Part shown: positions 45,824 through 59,000 of the stretch, piece by piece
How positions within the stretch are numbered: the stretch's first letter is position 1
Layout: every line of letters begins with the position of its first letter
Assembly (NCBI RefSeq): GCF_000264905.1
Contig: NW_006763136.1
Location: forward strand, 2,137,550 to 2,201,549
Direction: 5' to 3'
DNA length: 64,000 nt
From: Stereum hirsutum FP-91666 SS1
Lineage: Eukaryota > Basidiomycota > Agaricomycetes > Russulales > Stereaceae
Translations under genes and position numbers: made by a program
The notes under the pieces: model-generated
Seen by the model: only the letters and a program-made list of their open reading frames with translations
Database searches by the model: none
What the model was told of the DNA's origin: nothing

Positions 45824-46408
45824 TGGTGGGAATTGCATTGGTGCTCTTCACGTATGTGGTGACACAGGTATCGAGATGGTACCTCGCCGAATTATTGAAA
45901 GGTAGGAATGCGCTGTGTATAAGTATCCGTAGCGCATTGCAATTACATGATCTTTTGCGAATAGGACCATTCTTGCTTGTGGGTTACATCTATCAAGAGG
46001 TAGCAAGATGACGGAGTGACGTATGTCTTTGTCAGTTGACTGCCAGAGGCCACGAATGGAGAAAAGTCGAAGCGGGAACCTTTCATTGGTTCAGTCCGTT
46101 TCAGGCAGCCATTCTGGCCGTTCTCTCGGGAGCAAGTCCTCAGCTTGCGAACTCGTGTGGCAAAATTGCGTTACAATCGTCGTGTACGATTATCAAATAA
46201 AGTTACAAACAACAGGTAAGAACTACAACGTGTATGGAGGTATACAGTTCTCACACATTTTCTACGAACCTTGATCAAGATGAATTTTCGGAGAGCCAAT
46301 GAGGCACAATATGAGTCAAGTGAGCGCGCTGAGAGTCCTATTTTCGCGAAAGGGAAGAAAGAAAATCATCGAAATAGCACGTCGGAGAAGATTTGTGTGC
46401 CATCGTTC
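45824..46408. other. Convergent intergenic region
   Basis: 3' flanks of two convergent genes; nothing else seen. Confidence 0.5.
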
Positions 46409-49400
46409 TCATCTCCACGAATCGCTGACAGTCGCGGAGCCGCTCGATGAAGTCGTATAAGACCTGTTCGGGTCCGATTCCCCTATACGATATAGTACAA
46501 AGTGGTCAGCAAACCCACAGAACTAGGTGTGTTCAAAAAGGGAGACTTAGAAGAAGACTCACAGACGATGCTTCCATCGGACTCTTTCTTGAAGACTGGT
46601 GGGTAGGAAGGAACGGTGCGTCCATTGAGCTATTTACATCGCGGGGAAGTAGGTACTAAAGCACTCACATTTATACTCGAACGCCGTGGAAGATGGCAGA
46701 GTGACTGTCACGGACCAGAGCGGGTTGCTGGACGTATATTGAGCCGCGGACAGAAGGATCGCGCTCTGTGCAAAGTCGTGACAGCACAGTCAGATTTGAC
46801 TTCACGCGGCATGCAACAACAGCTTAGAGGATAGGTGAACTGACAGCGGTGTTCCAGCTGCCCAGAGCGGCGATGGACCCGACGAGATAAACGTTTTCCC
46901 CGAAACTCGTAGTTTCGAGCTCGTCGAACGTGATAGATACGGTCGCGGAGGTTGAAGTAGGCGCGGTAGACGTGCTCGTGGTTGAAGTGGGTATACTAGT
47001 ACTCGTCGAACGACATTCGGGAAGGGTATATAAATCAAAATCAAAATCAAAATCACAACGATGAGTCTGCGTGAAGTGTGCGCAGCATAAGGGTTGTATT
47101 CACGTAGATCCAGCTATATGACTAGTGGTTAGAGAGAGAATACATCAACGGACTCGGATAGAGACGCACAGGAAGTGTAGATCGCGATAGCGTCGTAGGC
47201 TCCAACGGTGGCCGTGAAGGACCCACCGGAGACCGTGTAGGTCGTACTGCTACACACCGTAGGATCGGTGTCGGTGTCGTGGCTATAGAGACGGAAGGTC
47301 AAAATGCTTGCATATACGCGAGAGCGATCACCACGTACATGATGTCGCAGTCTGGTGCGATTTTCGGTCTGTAAGCAGGGTTGTTCTGAATCATGAATCG
47401 CGGGGATGTGTTACTCACAGGTGCCGTCAGGAAGGGATGTGGAGAAGGTCGCTGACCACGACGACGCAGCATTGTTGATAGCGACGAAGCCGATGCTTCC
47501 ACGTCCGAACGCTGCAGGAGCCCGTCAGAAATCCTGTGCAGTATAAATGACAGAATAACAGAACCCACCGATTTGGTTATTGGTCCCTTCTTGAATGTTA
47601 GTCAACGCAGACGACTGGCCTACCGCGTTATTGAAGCCAACCATGTTGGCGATTGCCTGCCAGCGATGCTCGCCTGCATCGATTCCGAAAAGACAAAAAA
47701 GGTTCAGACCGTCGAGTTCGGTTAAGATGAGAATAAGGAGCACACTCACAGCGCCATCCATTAGAGTCACAAGTCACGGCATTAGTGTTTCCGTTTGAGT
47801 CCTGTGGCGCACCCTGATCGTAACTCGTGAAGTTGTAGCCGGAGTACACAGTTTTGGCTCCACCATAATTGAACTGCGGTATAAATAGTAAGCAGTATGT
47901 TCAGGAAGTGGATAACTGTCATGCTCACAGAGAGGATGAAAATGGCCGAAAGTACATAGGCGTTGTTAGCAGACTCGTAGTTCAGAGACGTAGCGCTGCG
48001 TTCCTGAGGGAGAAAGGATCCAAACTGAGAGAGCTGTCATACATCCGAAGAGATGTTGAATTTCTTACTGTGTCTTGGTTAGCGACGATGGAGTTGGCAA
48101 CGTCTGAGTCAATAAAACCCCAGGCAGAACCCATGGCTGGAATAATTGTCAGTTAGCTTGACATAGTCTTTTTTAGTGTGCGCAAACGTACGCGAGGGCG
48201 TCACCATGTTGGCAATCTAAAGTGTACGGTCAGCATGACGAGATCTAGGTATGAGAGAAAAGATGCAGCTTACTCCTTGGGATGTGAAGTAGGTGAGAAC
48301 AGTCTCCGGCACTCTGAATTCGATGACATCCCTGTCAAGCAATGATATTAGCTACTTCGCCTTCGTATTTTAGGAATCGAAAGGGTTTACTGACCCGTTT
48401 CCAACATAATCGGCGGGGCTGACGGCCTCTCCGGCTCCATAGTAGACTTCCTGCGAAGTATATCTCGTCAGAATCGAAGATGGCGTGATGAAAAATAGCA
48501 GATGAAGGAACATACTTGAGTATCGTAGTAAGATCCAGACAGGGAGCCCAGTATAGCAGAAATATTGGCAGGCGGAATGCTCTTAGCCGCATCGAGTCGG
48601 AATCCGGCGACTCCCTAACGAGAAGCAAGAATTGTCGGTGTCAGAGTACCAAACGGGGAATCGGGCACGTACGATGTCAAGAAGATTTTGCAAGTAACCG
48701 GCAATGGAGTCACGGACAGAGCTCTCTTCCTGGGCAAGATCTGCAAGACTATCAAGCTTGATAGAAAAATAATATTAGTATCGTATGCTCAAGATCAGCT
48801 GGGTCTGGCGTACCTCACAGAACCAAACACTGTGCACAAGGTAACCCATTAGTATATTTGATCGACCCAGACATACAGAAGACTCGAACGCACTCAGTCG
48901 CATTGTCGTAGTTACTGATATCCTTCGCGCCGTTAGCACCATTGCAGTAATGGAAGCTGCTCGACGTGTAAGGTACCGCTGGGCTGCGAGTAAGGATGAG
49001 CTTGTGTATCCGAAAGATGTAGAAAAATTACTCACTAATCGTACTTGCTGTACGTGTTGCCGGCGAAACCAGTCCCGGAGCCGCTATTCGGACCCATCAA
49101 TGTCTTGTCCGCTGTGCATGTGAAATACAGACATACGCGGTCATATGGTTGGTAACGGCGTCGACGATGATACCGACGCCAGCATCAGCGCAAGTGGAGA
49201 CCATGCTCGCAAATTCGGCCTCGGTACCGCGTCTACTCGTCAAGGTGTACGAAACAGGCTGATAGTCGCACCTGGCCGTTCTGTGAGTACGCTTGGCTGT
49301 CCAGAACAATAACAGGTATTTCTTACCACCACTGCGTGCCAGTTACTATAAAAGATCGGGATCAAATCAACTGGCGTAGTCGGTATCCGGATGTAGAACG

Positions 49401-49805
49401 TACTGTGCTCCATAGGAGGGCTGACTTGAACATAGCCGTACCCAAAAGGTCCTAGATACTATCAAAAGACGTCAAGGAATGATTATATGCCATCAAGTCG
49501 AGACCGTACATCAGTGCACTCGGTCGCGATGCTGCACAGAGTGAATGCGAAGAAACCAAACGCAATCAGTTTCGAGATGCTTGTTCCAATGACAAAAAGC
49601 CAGACCTTGTCCAAGGCCATTCAAACATCTATAAAGGCGACGTAAGTACACCCATTAAACTGAGTACAAGATGAAAGGTGCGGCTTGCCTGGGCGATAAC
49701 ATTGTTGGAGCTCGGGGTAGAACGAAGTGCAAGGTGGGTACCGAAGGTCGCGGCGGACGATGACCCAGCAAGAGCCAGGGCAACGAAGGGGGTGAAAGCG
49801 AGCAT
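46409..49805 (-). CDS. Secreted alpha-amylase (GH13) with C-terminal CBM20
   Basis: Endo-acting starch hydrolase layout, secreted. Exon 1 (49805-49689) encodes a signal peptide ([20 protein letters not shown]) and SNNVIAQ. It joins through a GC-AG intron to a 23-base exon (49628-49606), MFEWPWTS, and then [20 protein letters not shown]. Conserved GH13 regions: DAVTNHM (I), GFRLDAAKS (II, nucleophile Asp), QEVYYGAGE (III, acid/base Glu) and ANQDTERS (IV). Region IV has Gln where NHD is usual, and region II has Ser where most family members have His after the Lys. A Ser/Thr linker ([12 protein letters not shown]) leads to a CBM20: [63 protein letters not shown]. The stop is at 46409. More than a dozen exons. 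Probably subfamily GH13_32. Confidence 0.9.
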
Positions 49806-50329
49806 ATTGCCAGTGAACGAGGGAACCGATGTAGAGAGAGGAACCGAGTATCACGCTTTTAAGGAAAACTGGTATGCATGGTGGTATAAAACCTCCGAGA
49901 AACCAGCGGGCGGCGTCAGGCTCACCTGCGACAATCTGCAGCAGTCTCAGGGAGGGCAACCAAAGCATGATTATCATCAGGGAATATGGTCCTCAGAAGA
50001 ACGTGTTTGACAGACAGGGAAGGATGGCCAGCAGAAACTCTGGGCCACTCTCCCTAATCCGGAAAGACGATGTGAGATGCACGCGGTTGACCAGGGCGAT
50101 CGGGAAAGGTACCATATGCGCCAATACAGTCAACTGATCCTCATAGGTTCTGCGAAGCACGATGTTGACTACCAACGAACTCTGGCTCCTAAGCGGAGAC
50201 TCGCTGGTAGCGTCATAGACAGCAGAATATCGTGACCATATCTATTTCAGTTATAGGACCCGAAAGAGAGGAAGCTGGAAGTCGAAATTTATCACAATAA
50301 TAGTTGACCACAACCATCGAGCATGTGCA
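49806..50329. other. Promoter region of the amylase gene
   Basis: About 0.5 kb upstream of the amylase; no coding region recognised. Confidence 0.4.
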
Positions 50330-50767
50330 TTGATCACAACATGCGAGCAAACACCCTTTGTAATGTTGCAAAATCAGGCAGCGAGATTGATGCCAGAATG
50401 GGCAACTGCAGGTCCTTCAAAAGTAGGCGGATCAGAATACAATCCAGGTCCGGTAGTCAAGAAAAGGATCGTACCATGGTACCACCATCCCAAAGAAGAC
50501 GGTGCAGAGGAGCATGTTATTCGAAGGAAGCGTCCGGGAGCGACTTTCGACGGCTCCGGATTCGAGATGGGAAAGAAGGACCCTCCCTTCCAAAACCGGC
50601 GCCCGTCCTTAGATCTCAGTTTTTCAACCGGGAACCCCTTTGGTGAAGAAACTGAAGAAAACCGGGAGCAAAATCCCAATATGAGCACTCACTCATTGAG
50701 AACGCCGGTGACGTGGAAATCCGACAATCGCCCAGCTTGCGACTGCTGTTGTCTTCGCACCGGCTGA
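50330..50767 (+). CDS. Hypothetical hydrophilic protein, doubtful
   Basis: An open frame of 145 codons with a hydrophilic, Pro/Lys/Glu-rich product (for example VVKKRIVPWYHHPKEDGAEE). No family is recognised, there is no second exon and no clear promoter. It may be a chance frame or a gene remnant. Confidence 0.25.
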   Translation: MITTCEQTPFVMLQNQAARLMPEWATAGPSKVGGSEYNPGPVVKKRIVPWYHHPKEDGAEEHVIRRKRPGATFDGSGFEMGKKDPPFQNRRPSLDLSFSTGNPFGEETEENREQNPNMSTHSLRTPVTWKSDNRPACDCCCLRTG

Positions 50768-51458
50768 TCATGCAAAATCCCATCGTCAATTTCGAAGTTG
50801 CAGACGGCTGCGCATACGTATACACCAAGGGACAGTGTGGAGTGGTCCTGAGTTTTTTCTTCAGATGATATCGTGCTTTCGTTGTGCGATCAGCGGGGCT
50901 CGGGGGCTTGTAGTCTCCCTAAGGCAGAGTAGACAGGATTCCAACTGGACGAATCAGAGTACATTCTTTCTGAGACTGACGATCAACAGAAGGGGAAAGC
51001 AAGCAGTGGATGACCCAGGAGTGAGTACTGATGGTGCGAGACGACAATCTGAGACATTGAATGCTTGAAACATCACTCCATACAGCCTCGATGATGTCGT
51101 CTCCGAGAGTCCCAGCGGCTGAGAGACACCTAGGAGCAGATCTGCATCGTGGCGAGGATGGAACCAACAAATGTATCGGAATCCAACTGGATGGTTACCA
51201 TAGGATAGCTCATAGTAGTCAGATACTTTTAACTCTGAGTGTCAGCAAGAAGAGAGGTGAGAGCAAGGTGAGAGGTCGAAGCAGATCCGACGGATAACGC
51301 AGTGCAAATGGCTCTGGGAGGATCTCCCGAAAATGCTAGACAATGACCGAGAAGGTTCCAGGCAATCCACGGAAGACGATATGGGGCATTGCTAAGTATT
51401 CGTAGACTGAAGGAAGTGTGTTCATGGGCAGAAGCAAAATGTATCTGTCCCAAGAAAC

Positions 51459-51541
51459 TGTCCCTAGCCGGAGTCGAGCCGGCGGCTTCACGGATTGACG
51501 ACCGCCACAACGTGATGATTTAACCACTAATCGATAGGGAC
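51459..51541 (-). tRNA. tRNA-His (GTG) with a short intron
   Basis: Read on the minus strand from 51541. Acceptor stem GTCCCTA pairs fully with TAGGGAC, followed by discriminator A. D arm GATTAGTGGTTAAATC. Anticodon stem TCACG/CGTGA with loop TTGTGGC (anticodon GTG). T arm GCCGG-CTCGACT-CCGGC. An 11-base intron (CGGTCGTCAAT) sits at the canonical place, one base 3' of the anticodon. Mature length is 72. The internal A and B boxes (TCGATTAGTGG, GGCTCGACTCC) fit Pol III promoters. TTTT follows about 20 bases downstream. Confidence 0.8.
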
Positions 51542-52005
51542 TTAAAAATGAGCCTGAGCATTGTCAATATAGTTCTCTTTGTAGTTTGTAAAACTCAAGA
51601 GTAAAATATCACCGTTCCATTGGGAGTGGCCAGAGCCACGCAACTCCACCTCGAGTTGTTGCAGTCCCAGTACTTGAACTAGACGAGCTTAGATGCCATT
51701 CGACCAACTCTCCTCCCACACGAACATCCACACTCTCGAAAAGTGATGCGTAAAAGAGATGCGTTATATTCATTAAGAGCAAATAGTTCGCCCTCTTTTG
51801 ATATACATATGGAACTTCTTTCAATGACGTGACAATCATATCCGATGATGAGTGAGGCAATCTACAGTAAAAGCACAAGCAACCTCTCATGACTGAAATC
51901 AAAACAGAAGGGACGAAGGGAAAGGAAGAAAGCAGGCGTGAAGCAGAACGAAACGAAACGACATGACATGACGAGACAACCAAGAAACGAAAAACGAGAA
52001 GACGC
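51542..52005. other. Intergenic, 3' flank of ATP-citrate lyase
   Basis: About 0.46 kb with no coding feature. Confidence 0.5.
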
Positions 52006-55000
52006 CTATGCCATCTTGCTCAACACCCTCGGCTGCGAAAGGTCTGCCATGTTGATGAAGATATCGTCGGCGGGGTGGCGGTAGAGCGGGCTCCTCAACC
52101 TCTTCTGGTCGAGATGGTGACCGATGAAACCGATCGAACGACCGAGAACGAAGAGACCGTTGAGCGTGCCGATCTTGATGTACTCGTCCGCCTCCTCCGG
52201 TGTGAAGGCGCCAGAGTCGCGGAGAAGGTCGACGAAGCAGACGGCGATGCAACCGTCGACGTTCAGGATGAGGGTGTCCTTCTTGGACGTGGTGACCTTC
52301 TCGACGGCGAGGGCGTAGTCGAGGAGGGAGTGCGATGGGAAGTTCTTGCGGACGTACTCCTTGACGAGCTCGACACGCAAGTCGGGGTTGTTGACGCTCT
52401 TGATCTTGTGGCCGATACCAGAAACTGAACAAAATGAATCGATCAGAATGGGAAGAAATGGGAAGAAGAGGGAAGAGAGTATTGCGAAGGTTACTCACTG
52501 AGCTTGTTCGCCTTGCGGGCGCTGTCGACGAACTCGCGAGGCGTGAGACCAGTGTCACGAGCGTTCGAGAACATGGAGGCAGCCTCATCAAGGGCACCAC
52601 CGAATCGGGAACCAATGGTCAAGAGACCAGAGGCGAGCGACGAGATGAGGTCCTTGCCAGCACGGGTGGCGACGATGGTGTTCATGGCACTATAATGAGA
52701 AGTACATAAATAATCGTTCGAGACGAAAAATAAATTCGGGAACGTACCCAGACACGGCGGGACCGTGGTCGGCAGTCAACATGAGGACCATCTCGATGAA
52801 CTTGGTAGCCCATTGCGGCAACCTCCTCTTGAACCACAGCAGCGAGACGACACCACCGAGACCGATATCCTCTTTGAAGACATCCGAGATACGCATGCCA
52901 GCGTAGAGAAGCTCCTGGCCACGCTCGTCGGAGATGGTGGAGATGAAAGCAGCGGGCTTCCTGATGAGGCCGAGCTCCTGCGCCCACTTGTAGTCCATGG
53001 GGATGACGGGAGGCTCACGCTCGGGAACGGGGCGGATGACACCCTTGCCGACCAAGCTGTCGTAGGTCTCCTTCAACACGTAGGGCAGGTCCTCGAACGT
53101 CTCGGGAACGATGAAGCCAGCGGCGCGCATGGCCTTGTTCTTCGCATCGGCGGTCTCCATGTCCGAGTTGGCCATCGAGCCAGCGTGACCGAACTGAACC
53201 TCGGTGGTGAACATCTTCGCGCAAGTACCGATGGCCCAGGCGACGATGGGCTTCTTGATGACACCCTGCTTGACGGCCTCGATGACGCGGTACTCCTCGA
53301 TACCACCGACCTCACCGAGCAAGACGAGCATCTTGCACTCGGGGTCCTGCTCGTAGCGGAGCAAGTGGTCGATGAAGGTCGAGCCAGGGTAACGGTCACC
53401 ACCGATGGCAACACCCTCGTAGGTACCGTTGGTGAAGATGGAGAGGATGTTGTTGAGCTCGTTGGACATACCACCGGACTTGGAGACGTAGCCGACGGAG
53501 CCAGCGCGGTAGAGCTTCGAGGCGATGATGTTGTCCATCATACCACCAGAGTTACCGATCTTGAAGCATCCGGGCTTGATACCACCGACGGTAGCAGGAC
53601 CGATGATGAGGACACCCTTGGACTGGGCGAGGTGGAGGATCTCACGGGCGTGACGCTCGGGGACACCCTCAGCGATGATGGCGATGGACTTGATCTCGGG
53701 GAAGGTGAGGATCTCCTGGGTGCTGGAGTAGACGGAACGGGAGGAGGCGAAGTTGACGACAACGTCGACATCGGGGTGCTTCTTCACGGCCTCACCGACC
53801 GAGGTGTAGACGGGGAGAAGGGTCTCCTTCGTTCCCCAGTAGAACTTCTGGATATGATGACCACCGAAGGGGTAGATCATGGCAGCGACGGAAGGTGTAG
53901 CACGGCCGCAGGAGAAGTCAAAGTCGAGCATACCCTGGATGGCACGGGGCTGGAGACCGTAGACGAAGGACTTGGTGGTCGCATCGAAAGGACGGTAGGA
54001 AGGACGGGCGTGGGTGGTGCCAGGCTCGAAGCGAACGATGCCGTCCTCTGCTTGGGTACGTGAGCCATCCGCGTGAACGGCACCAACACCTTCGCTCTCG
54101 GGGAGGGCACCACTGCTGGTAGCAGGAGGGCTTGAAGGGACGGAGGGGGCGGCGGAAGGAGCGACGGACTTGGCGTCACGCTTGATGCCCAAAGCGAGGG
54201 GAACGATCTCAGTGATGTGGGTCTCGGGGCCGAAAACCCTGATAGGGACACCAAGAGACTCGCCGAGGAGACGCATGGCTTTGAGACCTTCCTGGTAGTT
54301 AGGTCCACCGCGACGAACGTAGATCTTTACAGAGTGGTTGATGAGGGCAGCCTTGTACTCTTTGAGGGCACGGATGATACCCTTGAAAGTAGCGGCGACG
54401 TTGGTGAAGTTGGCGATACCACCACCGATGATGAGGAGCTTGCCCTCTGGGTTGGGCGTGCCGCGAGTGATCAAGTCGACTAGAGAACCATCTCAGGACT
54501 GAGCTTTAATAGAAGGCATAGAGACTAAACTCACTGATAGTCTTGGCGTACTCGTAGGTTTGACCTTCAGTGGGAGCACCGGAATATTCTCCGTAGTTGG
54601 CAAGCTCGTGTGCGAAACCGTGAGCAGCGATGGCATCAGAGTAGACAACGGAGGCACCACCACCGGCAACCATAGTCCAGATACGACCTTCGGCGTTGAG
54701 GACGGTCAACTTGAGAGAGGCACCAGTCGAGGCGTCCAACTTCTGGATGTAGGCCTCCTCCTTGGTCAAGTCACGACCGAAGGGAGCGGGCCAAACCTGC
54801 GCGGAGTAACAAATAAAATAATTAGTGAGTCTGCTCGGACTTAACAAAAATGTGTAGTGCTGACCATAGGAGGACCACGGTCGGCAGAGATACCCTTGCC
54901 CTTGACGGCAGCAGCATCGTAGACAGTCAAGTCGCGGGCAATAGCCCATTTAGGGCCACAGATAGAGTCGGCGGTCTGGTCGAGCTTGGCAGCCATGTCC

Positions 55001-56069
55001 AGATAGAAGATCTGGGGCTGACCACCGTCGACGGCATCGAGGCAGATGAGGGGGTTGATTTCGAGGTAGGCGAAGTGGAGGTCGACGTAGACGGAGTAGA
55101 GGCGGATGAGGAAGTCGACGAGGTAATCTTTCTTCTCGGCGGGGACGTGCGGGAGGAGGGTGGAGGCGATGACTTCGCGAGATGGGAAAGGCTTTCCGAC
55201 GTTGATGTCGAGTTTGAGGGCTTTGGCGTCAACATCACCAACGTCGACACCACCTTCGTGGGTGAAAAGGATGGTATCGCCTTCACGCTGGGAGTTGATG
55301 CAGACGTAGTACTCGGTGTTGGAGGGGTGAGGGAGGAAAGGCTCGAGAATGAAGTTGTTCAAGGTTCCCGTGACGGATTCAACCTGGGTGAAAAGATAGG
55401 GGCGGATTACGTGTAAGCGCAAAGCCCGTGGACGCGGTGAGGCGAGAAAATGAAGTAAATGAGGTCACGTGAGCCGAACGCGCTGCAAGACGCGCGCTCG
55501 AATTCGAGGTCGGACGTATGAAGGAAGCATCTTTGCAGGCTGGATGCATTCCATCATGATAGAGTTCAGACTCGATCAGACAAGACATGCATGCCAGCTG
55601 GCAGGTGTGCAATTCGCACAAGGCCTGAAATTCGGATCCGATAACTGTATGGAACAGGGGGATAACAAGAGAGATGGGAATTAGACGGGCACCTTTTGGG
55701 GCTTTCCAGCACGCTCAGAAATCCATGGCTTGGCCTCGTCCCAAGTCTTGTTGAGAGCGAGGAGGCCTGCCTTCCCGCGACGCTTGATGAGCTGGTCAGG
55801 CTTTGCGACGAGCTTGGTGGTGAAAACCCAGCTAGGGAGCTGAGTGTCGGGTGTGATGGTGTTTGTGGCGGGATCCCATGAGACCTGAGCAACCTTTGGT
55901 GCAGGGAAAACAAAGTTGGTCGTAGACTTGACAGCGGGGTCGACGATAGGTGCGCGCTCGAGCCAGTAGGCAAGCAAGAGCTTAGCGTCGTACTCGCGGA
56001 TAGCTATGGAACGTCGATGAGCTGATGAGAACGGTAGACGGGATAGATATGGGTACCTTTGGAAGACAT
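52006..56069 (-). CDS. ACL1: ATP-citrate lyase, fused single-chain form
   Basis: Cytosolic enzyme making acetyl-CoA and oxaloacetate from citrate, CoA and ATP for lipid and sterol synthesis and acetylation. Seven exons (56069-56057, 56003-55693, 55383-54865, 54796-54535, 54479-52748, 52689-52499, 52424-52006) sum to 3447 bases, 1148 residues. Domain order is that of the animal/basidiomycete fused enzyme: ATP-grasp/succinyl-CoA-synthetase beta-like part ([22 protein letters not shown] block seen as [18 protein letters not shown]), a Ser/Pro/Ala-rich linker around residue 450, CoA-binding and ligase alpha-like part with the phospho-histidine in [11 protein letters not shown], then the citrate-synthase-like C-terminus ([51 protein letters not shown]). 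The first exon is only 13 bases. Strong codon bias implies high expression. Confidence 0.96.
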
Positions 56070-59000
56070 TTTGCGAGTGCTGAAGTCTAGGAAGAGAAGG
56101 AGGAAATAAAGTCTAGTCGGAGTCGGGGGAGGGTTTCAGACGGGCGCAGACGCACAAGCTCTGGTATTTATTTCTCGGCCGTCGAGATGGAAAGGCCGAT
56201 GGGGATATAGCCCCCAACTTTCACACGCCGCCGCTGGCCTCCTCCAGACGTAGCGCCACACCGCTACCAATTTTCGTCTCTGCCCGTCCTCATCGTACCA
56301 TCGCATTCCACCACTCAACCAGCCAATCCTCGTCCGTCCTCCTTCTCGTCACCGCCCCCGCCCGAAACAATACGCAGATCCCGTCTCTCATTTTTTGAAT
56401 AGATCTCGTTCATTATTCCTAGGTATGCCCGCAGGTGATACTCCTCCCTGTCGATTTGTAGCTGGTCAACCAGCGCTCTTACTTGCCAACCTCACCGCAC
56501 ACATAAGCAGTCGAATATGCCGTTGTCTCACATCGTTCGCTGAGACTCTTTTCTCGCATAAACCGTTCGATTGACTAATCCCGCTCGCCGCATCTGTTCC
56601 ATCATCTCCTCGAAGGGCGGATTGACCCCTAGGAGCATGACTATCAGCACACTTTGTTATCCTCCCTTTTGACGCTCGCCACTAACACAACAGCGAATGC
56701 TAACTAAAACTCTTCGGTCAGCCACTGCCACCGCCACTAAACCGGCGCTGACCACCCCTTTACTCGTCGATCTTTCGTGTTGGTCTCTCGGACGACGTTC
56801 ACGATAATTTACCGATTCATCCTCGTAGTTTGTTGGTGTCGTATCTCCGCACCAACTGCCGTAGGTTTCTCGCACGGTAGAGTAGCATCCTTATCCTATT
56901 CCCCCGTAGCGCCGCAGATGAATGTATACTACTCGGTCACGTATGTAAACCACAGTCGTATCATGTCCGTGGAAAGTTTTGTTATCGCGTCGAAAAGCCC
57001 TCTCCGTAACGCTGCGTCTACCCCTGATCCGGTCATACCGCCCGTTGATTCAGTATCGGTAACAAACGCGCCAGCACAGCAAGACTGCATACCTAAATGA
57101 GACAATTCTTACACGAAGCACGAACGAACCGCTTCCGTATTCATCTGAAACCCTGAAACATCGCCTGATAATTGTGACGGACGCCGACAAGAAATCCTGC
57201 GAATCGTACGTTCGACGGACGCTTGACGCTTGTGCTTTGTGTTGTGCTTTCGCTGCCATCACAGATTCACACTGTCGCGTATTGTCAAATGGAGGGATGG
57301 ATGTGATCACGAAGTGGTATTACAGTTACAGGAGCGAATAGCCGCCCGCTTGATGATACATGAATGATGATGGTTTGCTGAGCTGGTGTGAAGAGCACTG
57401 CGATCAGGCATCCATATGGTATGCGCTGGCGGCCGCACAGATTGAGTGAGACTGCATATGCGCGACCCGCATGTGTAAGTGGTAGGTGCAGGGATCACGA
57501 CGTCGGTGCCTATTCGACGTCCACCGTTGGACATACTCGCTCGCGTCGTGAATTCAAAGCGAAAAGTAAAGCGGACCCCTGAAGACAGTGACGAGGACGC
57601 ACCAAAAACTAGTTGAGTAAGAAGGTGCCACGGCGTTGGCGAAGGGTCTGGTCCGGTCCTCCGCTTTGAAGAAAGCAGGTGTTGGGGGCTGTAGAAGAAC
57701 TTCGTTGGAAGCAAGCAAGCCTGCGCAAGACCCTCAATTTTCTTGGACTCGAGAGCTCCAAACGTCACGGATTCCAAGCCAAGCCGATCGAATCGATGAT
57801 CATCGCGATACTCGTCCGAATGAAGTTCCACGGGAGGACACCCCAGTCTTGAATCGCCAAACTGTGGACGAGATGGAAGACGAAATAGGGGTGGAAGGGA
57901 GGAGAGGCGAGAGAGAAGAGGAGGCGAGGCGAGAGGGAAGAGAAGGAGAGGCGAAAGGGTGGAGAAGGGGAGGCGGAAATGAAGAAAACAAAACACGGAG
58001 AGGCAGAGGACGGGAGCCGACGACAAAAATAGACGTCGACTCAGACGAGACCGTTCTCGAGTGTTGTGCAAGCAGGAAAAGGGACGGGAATGGGTTACGA
58101 GGATGAAAGGGACGGAGTGACATGTGAAGACGGTTCCGGAAAGCGAGGCCATGCTCGTGATATGTTTGTTTTTCGTTGCTATATAAAACAGAGAGGATCA
58201 TGCAATGTTGGAGAGGTCGAGGGAACTCACCAAATGTGTACTCAGGCGCTATGAAGCACCGAAATCTGCTTCGAATTGTCGTGCATGGTAAGTCGTGGGA
58301 CAGTGCGCGAGATTTGACGGTGAAGTCTGGGTGCATGTCTGTTGTCTATCATAATTGACGTCGCGTCGGTCTGATTGGGATTAGGGAATCGTGGGGAAGC
58401 GGGGTATAATCGATCCTCTATTTCAGGTAGGCATGCACGGGCCATCGTCTTGTCGTAGCAGATGAAGGAGATCGCCAGAATAGATCGAGTAACAGGGCTC
58501 CGGTGACCTGCGGGGGCGGGGCGTGGAAGTGCGGGGTTTAAGGTGGAAGAAAAAATTGTGAACGGTTTAATATAAAGGAAAGGAGAAGAGCACAGGCGGA
58601 GGCGGAGTCTTGAAGCACTCACGGAGTATATTGAGGAAGGCCAACCCGGTTTCACACGAGGAGCTCGGGACGGATTGGGGTGCAACGGTGAAATATTTGA
58701 GGGATCGCGGGCTTATGCATATGACTTTTCGGGTTTGATGGGTTCCTGTGTCGCGGTCAAAGCGCCAAGTTTAACCTTGAAGCTTGAGAGATCGAAACGT
58801 GGGGGGATGATCATGGGCGAGTCAACGGAGCTTCATCGTGTAGGTTAAGGGGTCGGCACGGATGAAGGAGCGGTCAAGTGTGCGTGTCGACGATGCTTTG
58901 ATTATGTCAGTTCGCACCAAGGATGAGCAGCCAGTCTGACTTCGACCTCAGATCCAAGCTAAATGTACAGAGAAGAAGCACAGATCAACACCACTGAATT

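Noticed and set aside
49501..49620. Amylase start at 49620 (MALDKVWLF) with a membrane-like N-terminus
   Set aside because: That reading passes through an intron; splicing to the exons at 49628-49606 and 49805-49689 restores MFEWPWTSIATEC and a normal signal peptide.
52765..54063. Long open frame (432 codons) on the plus strand
   Set aside because: It lies fully antisense to the large exon of ATP-citrate lyase and results from strong codon bias of that gene; product is low-complexity without a domain.
57636..58106. Plus-strand Glu/Arg-rich frame
   Set aside because: Same purine-rich tract read in the other direction; composition alone explains the open frame.
57307..58152. Minus-strand frame of 281 codons
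   Set aside because: Product is Ser/Pro/Leu low-complexity created by a purine-rich tract on the plus strand; no domain, no splice structure, no clear promoter.
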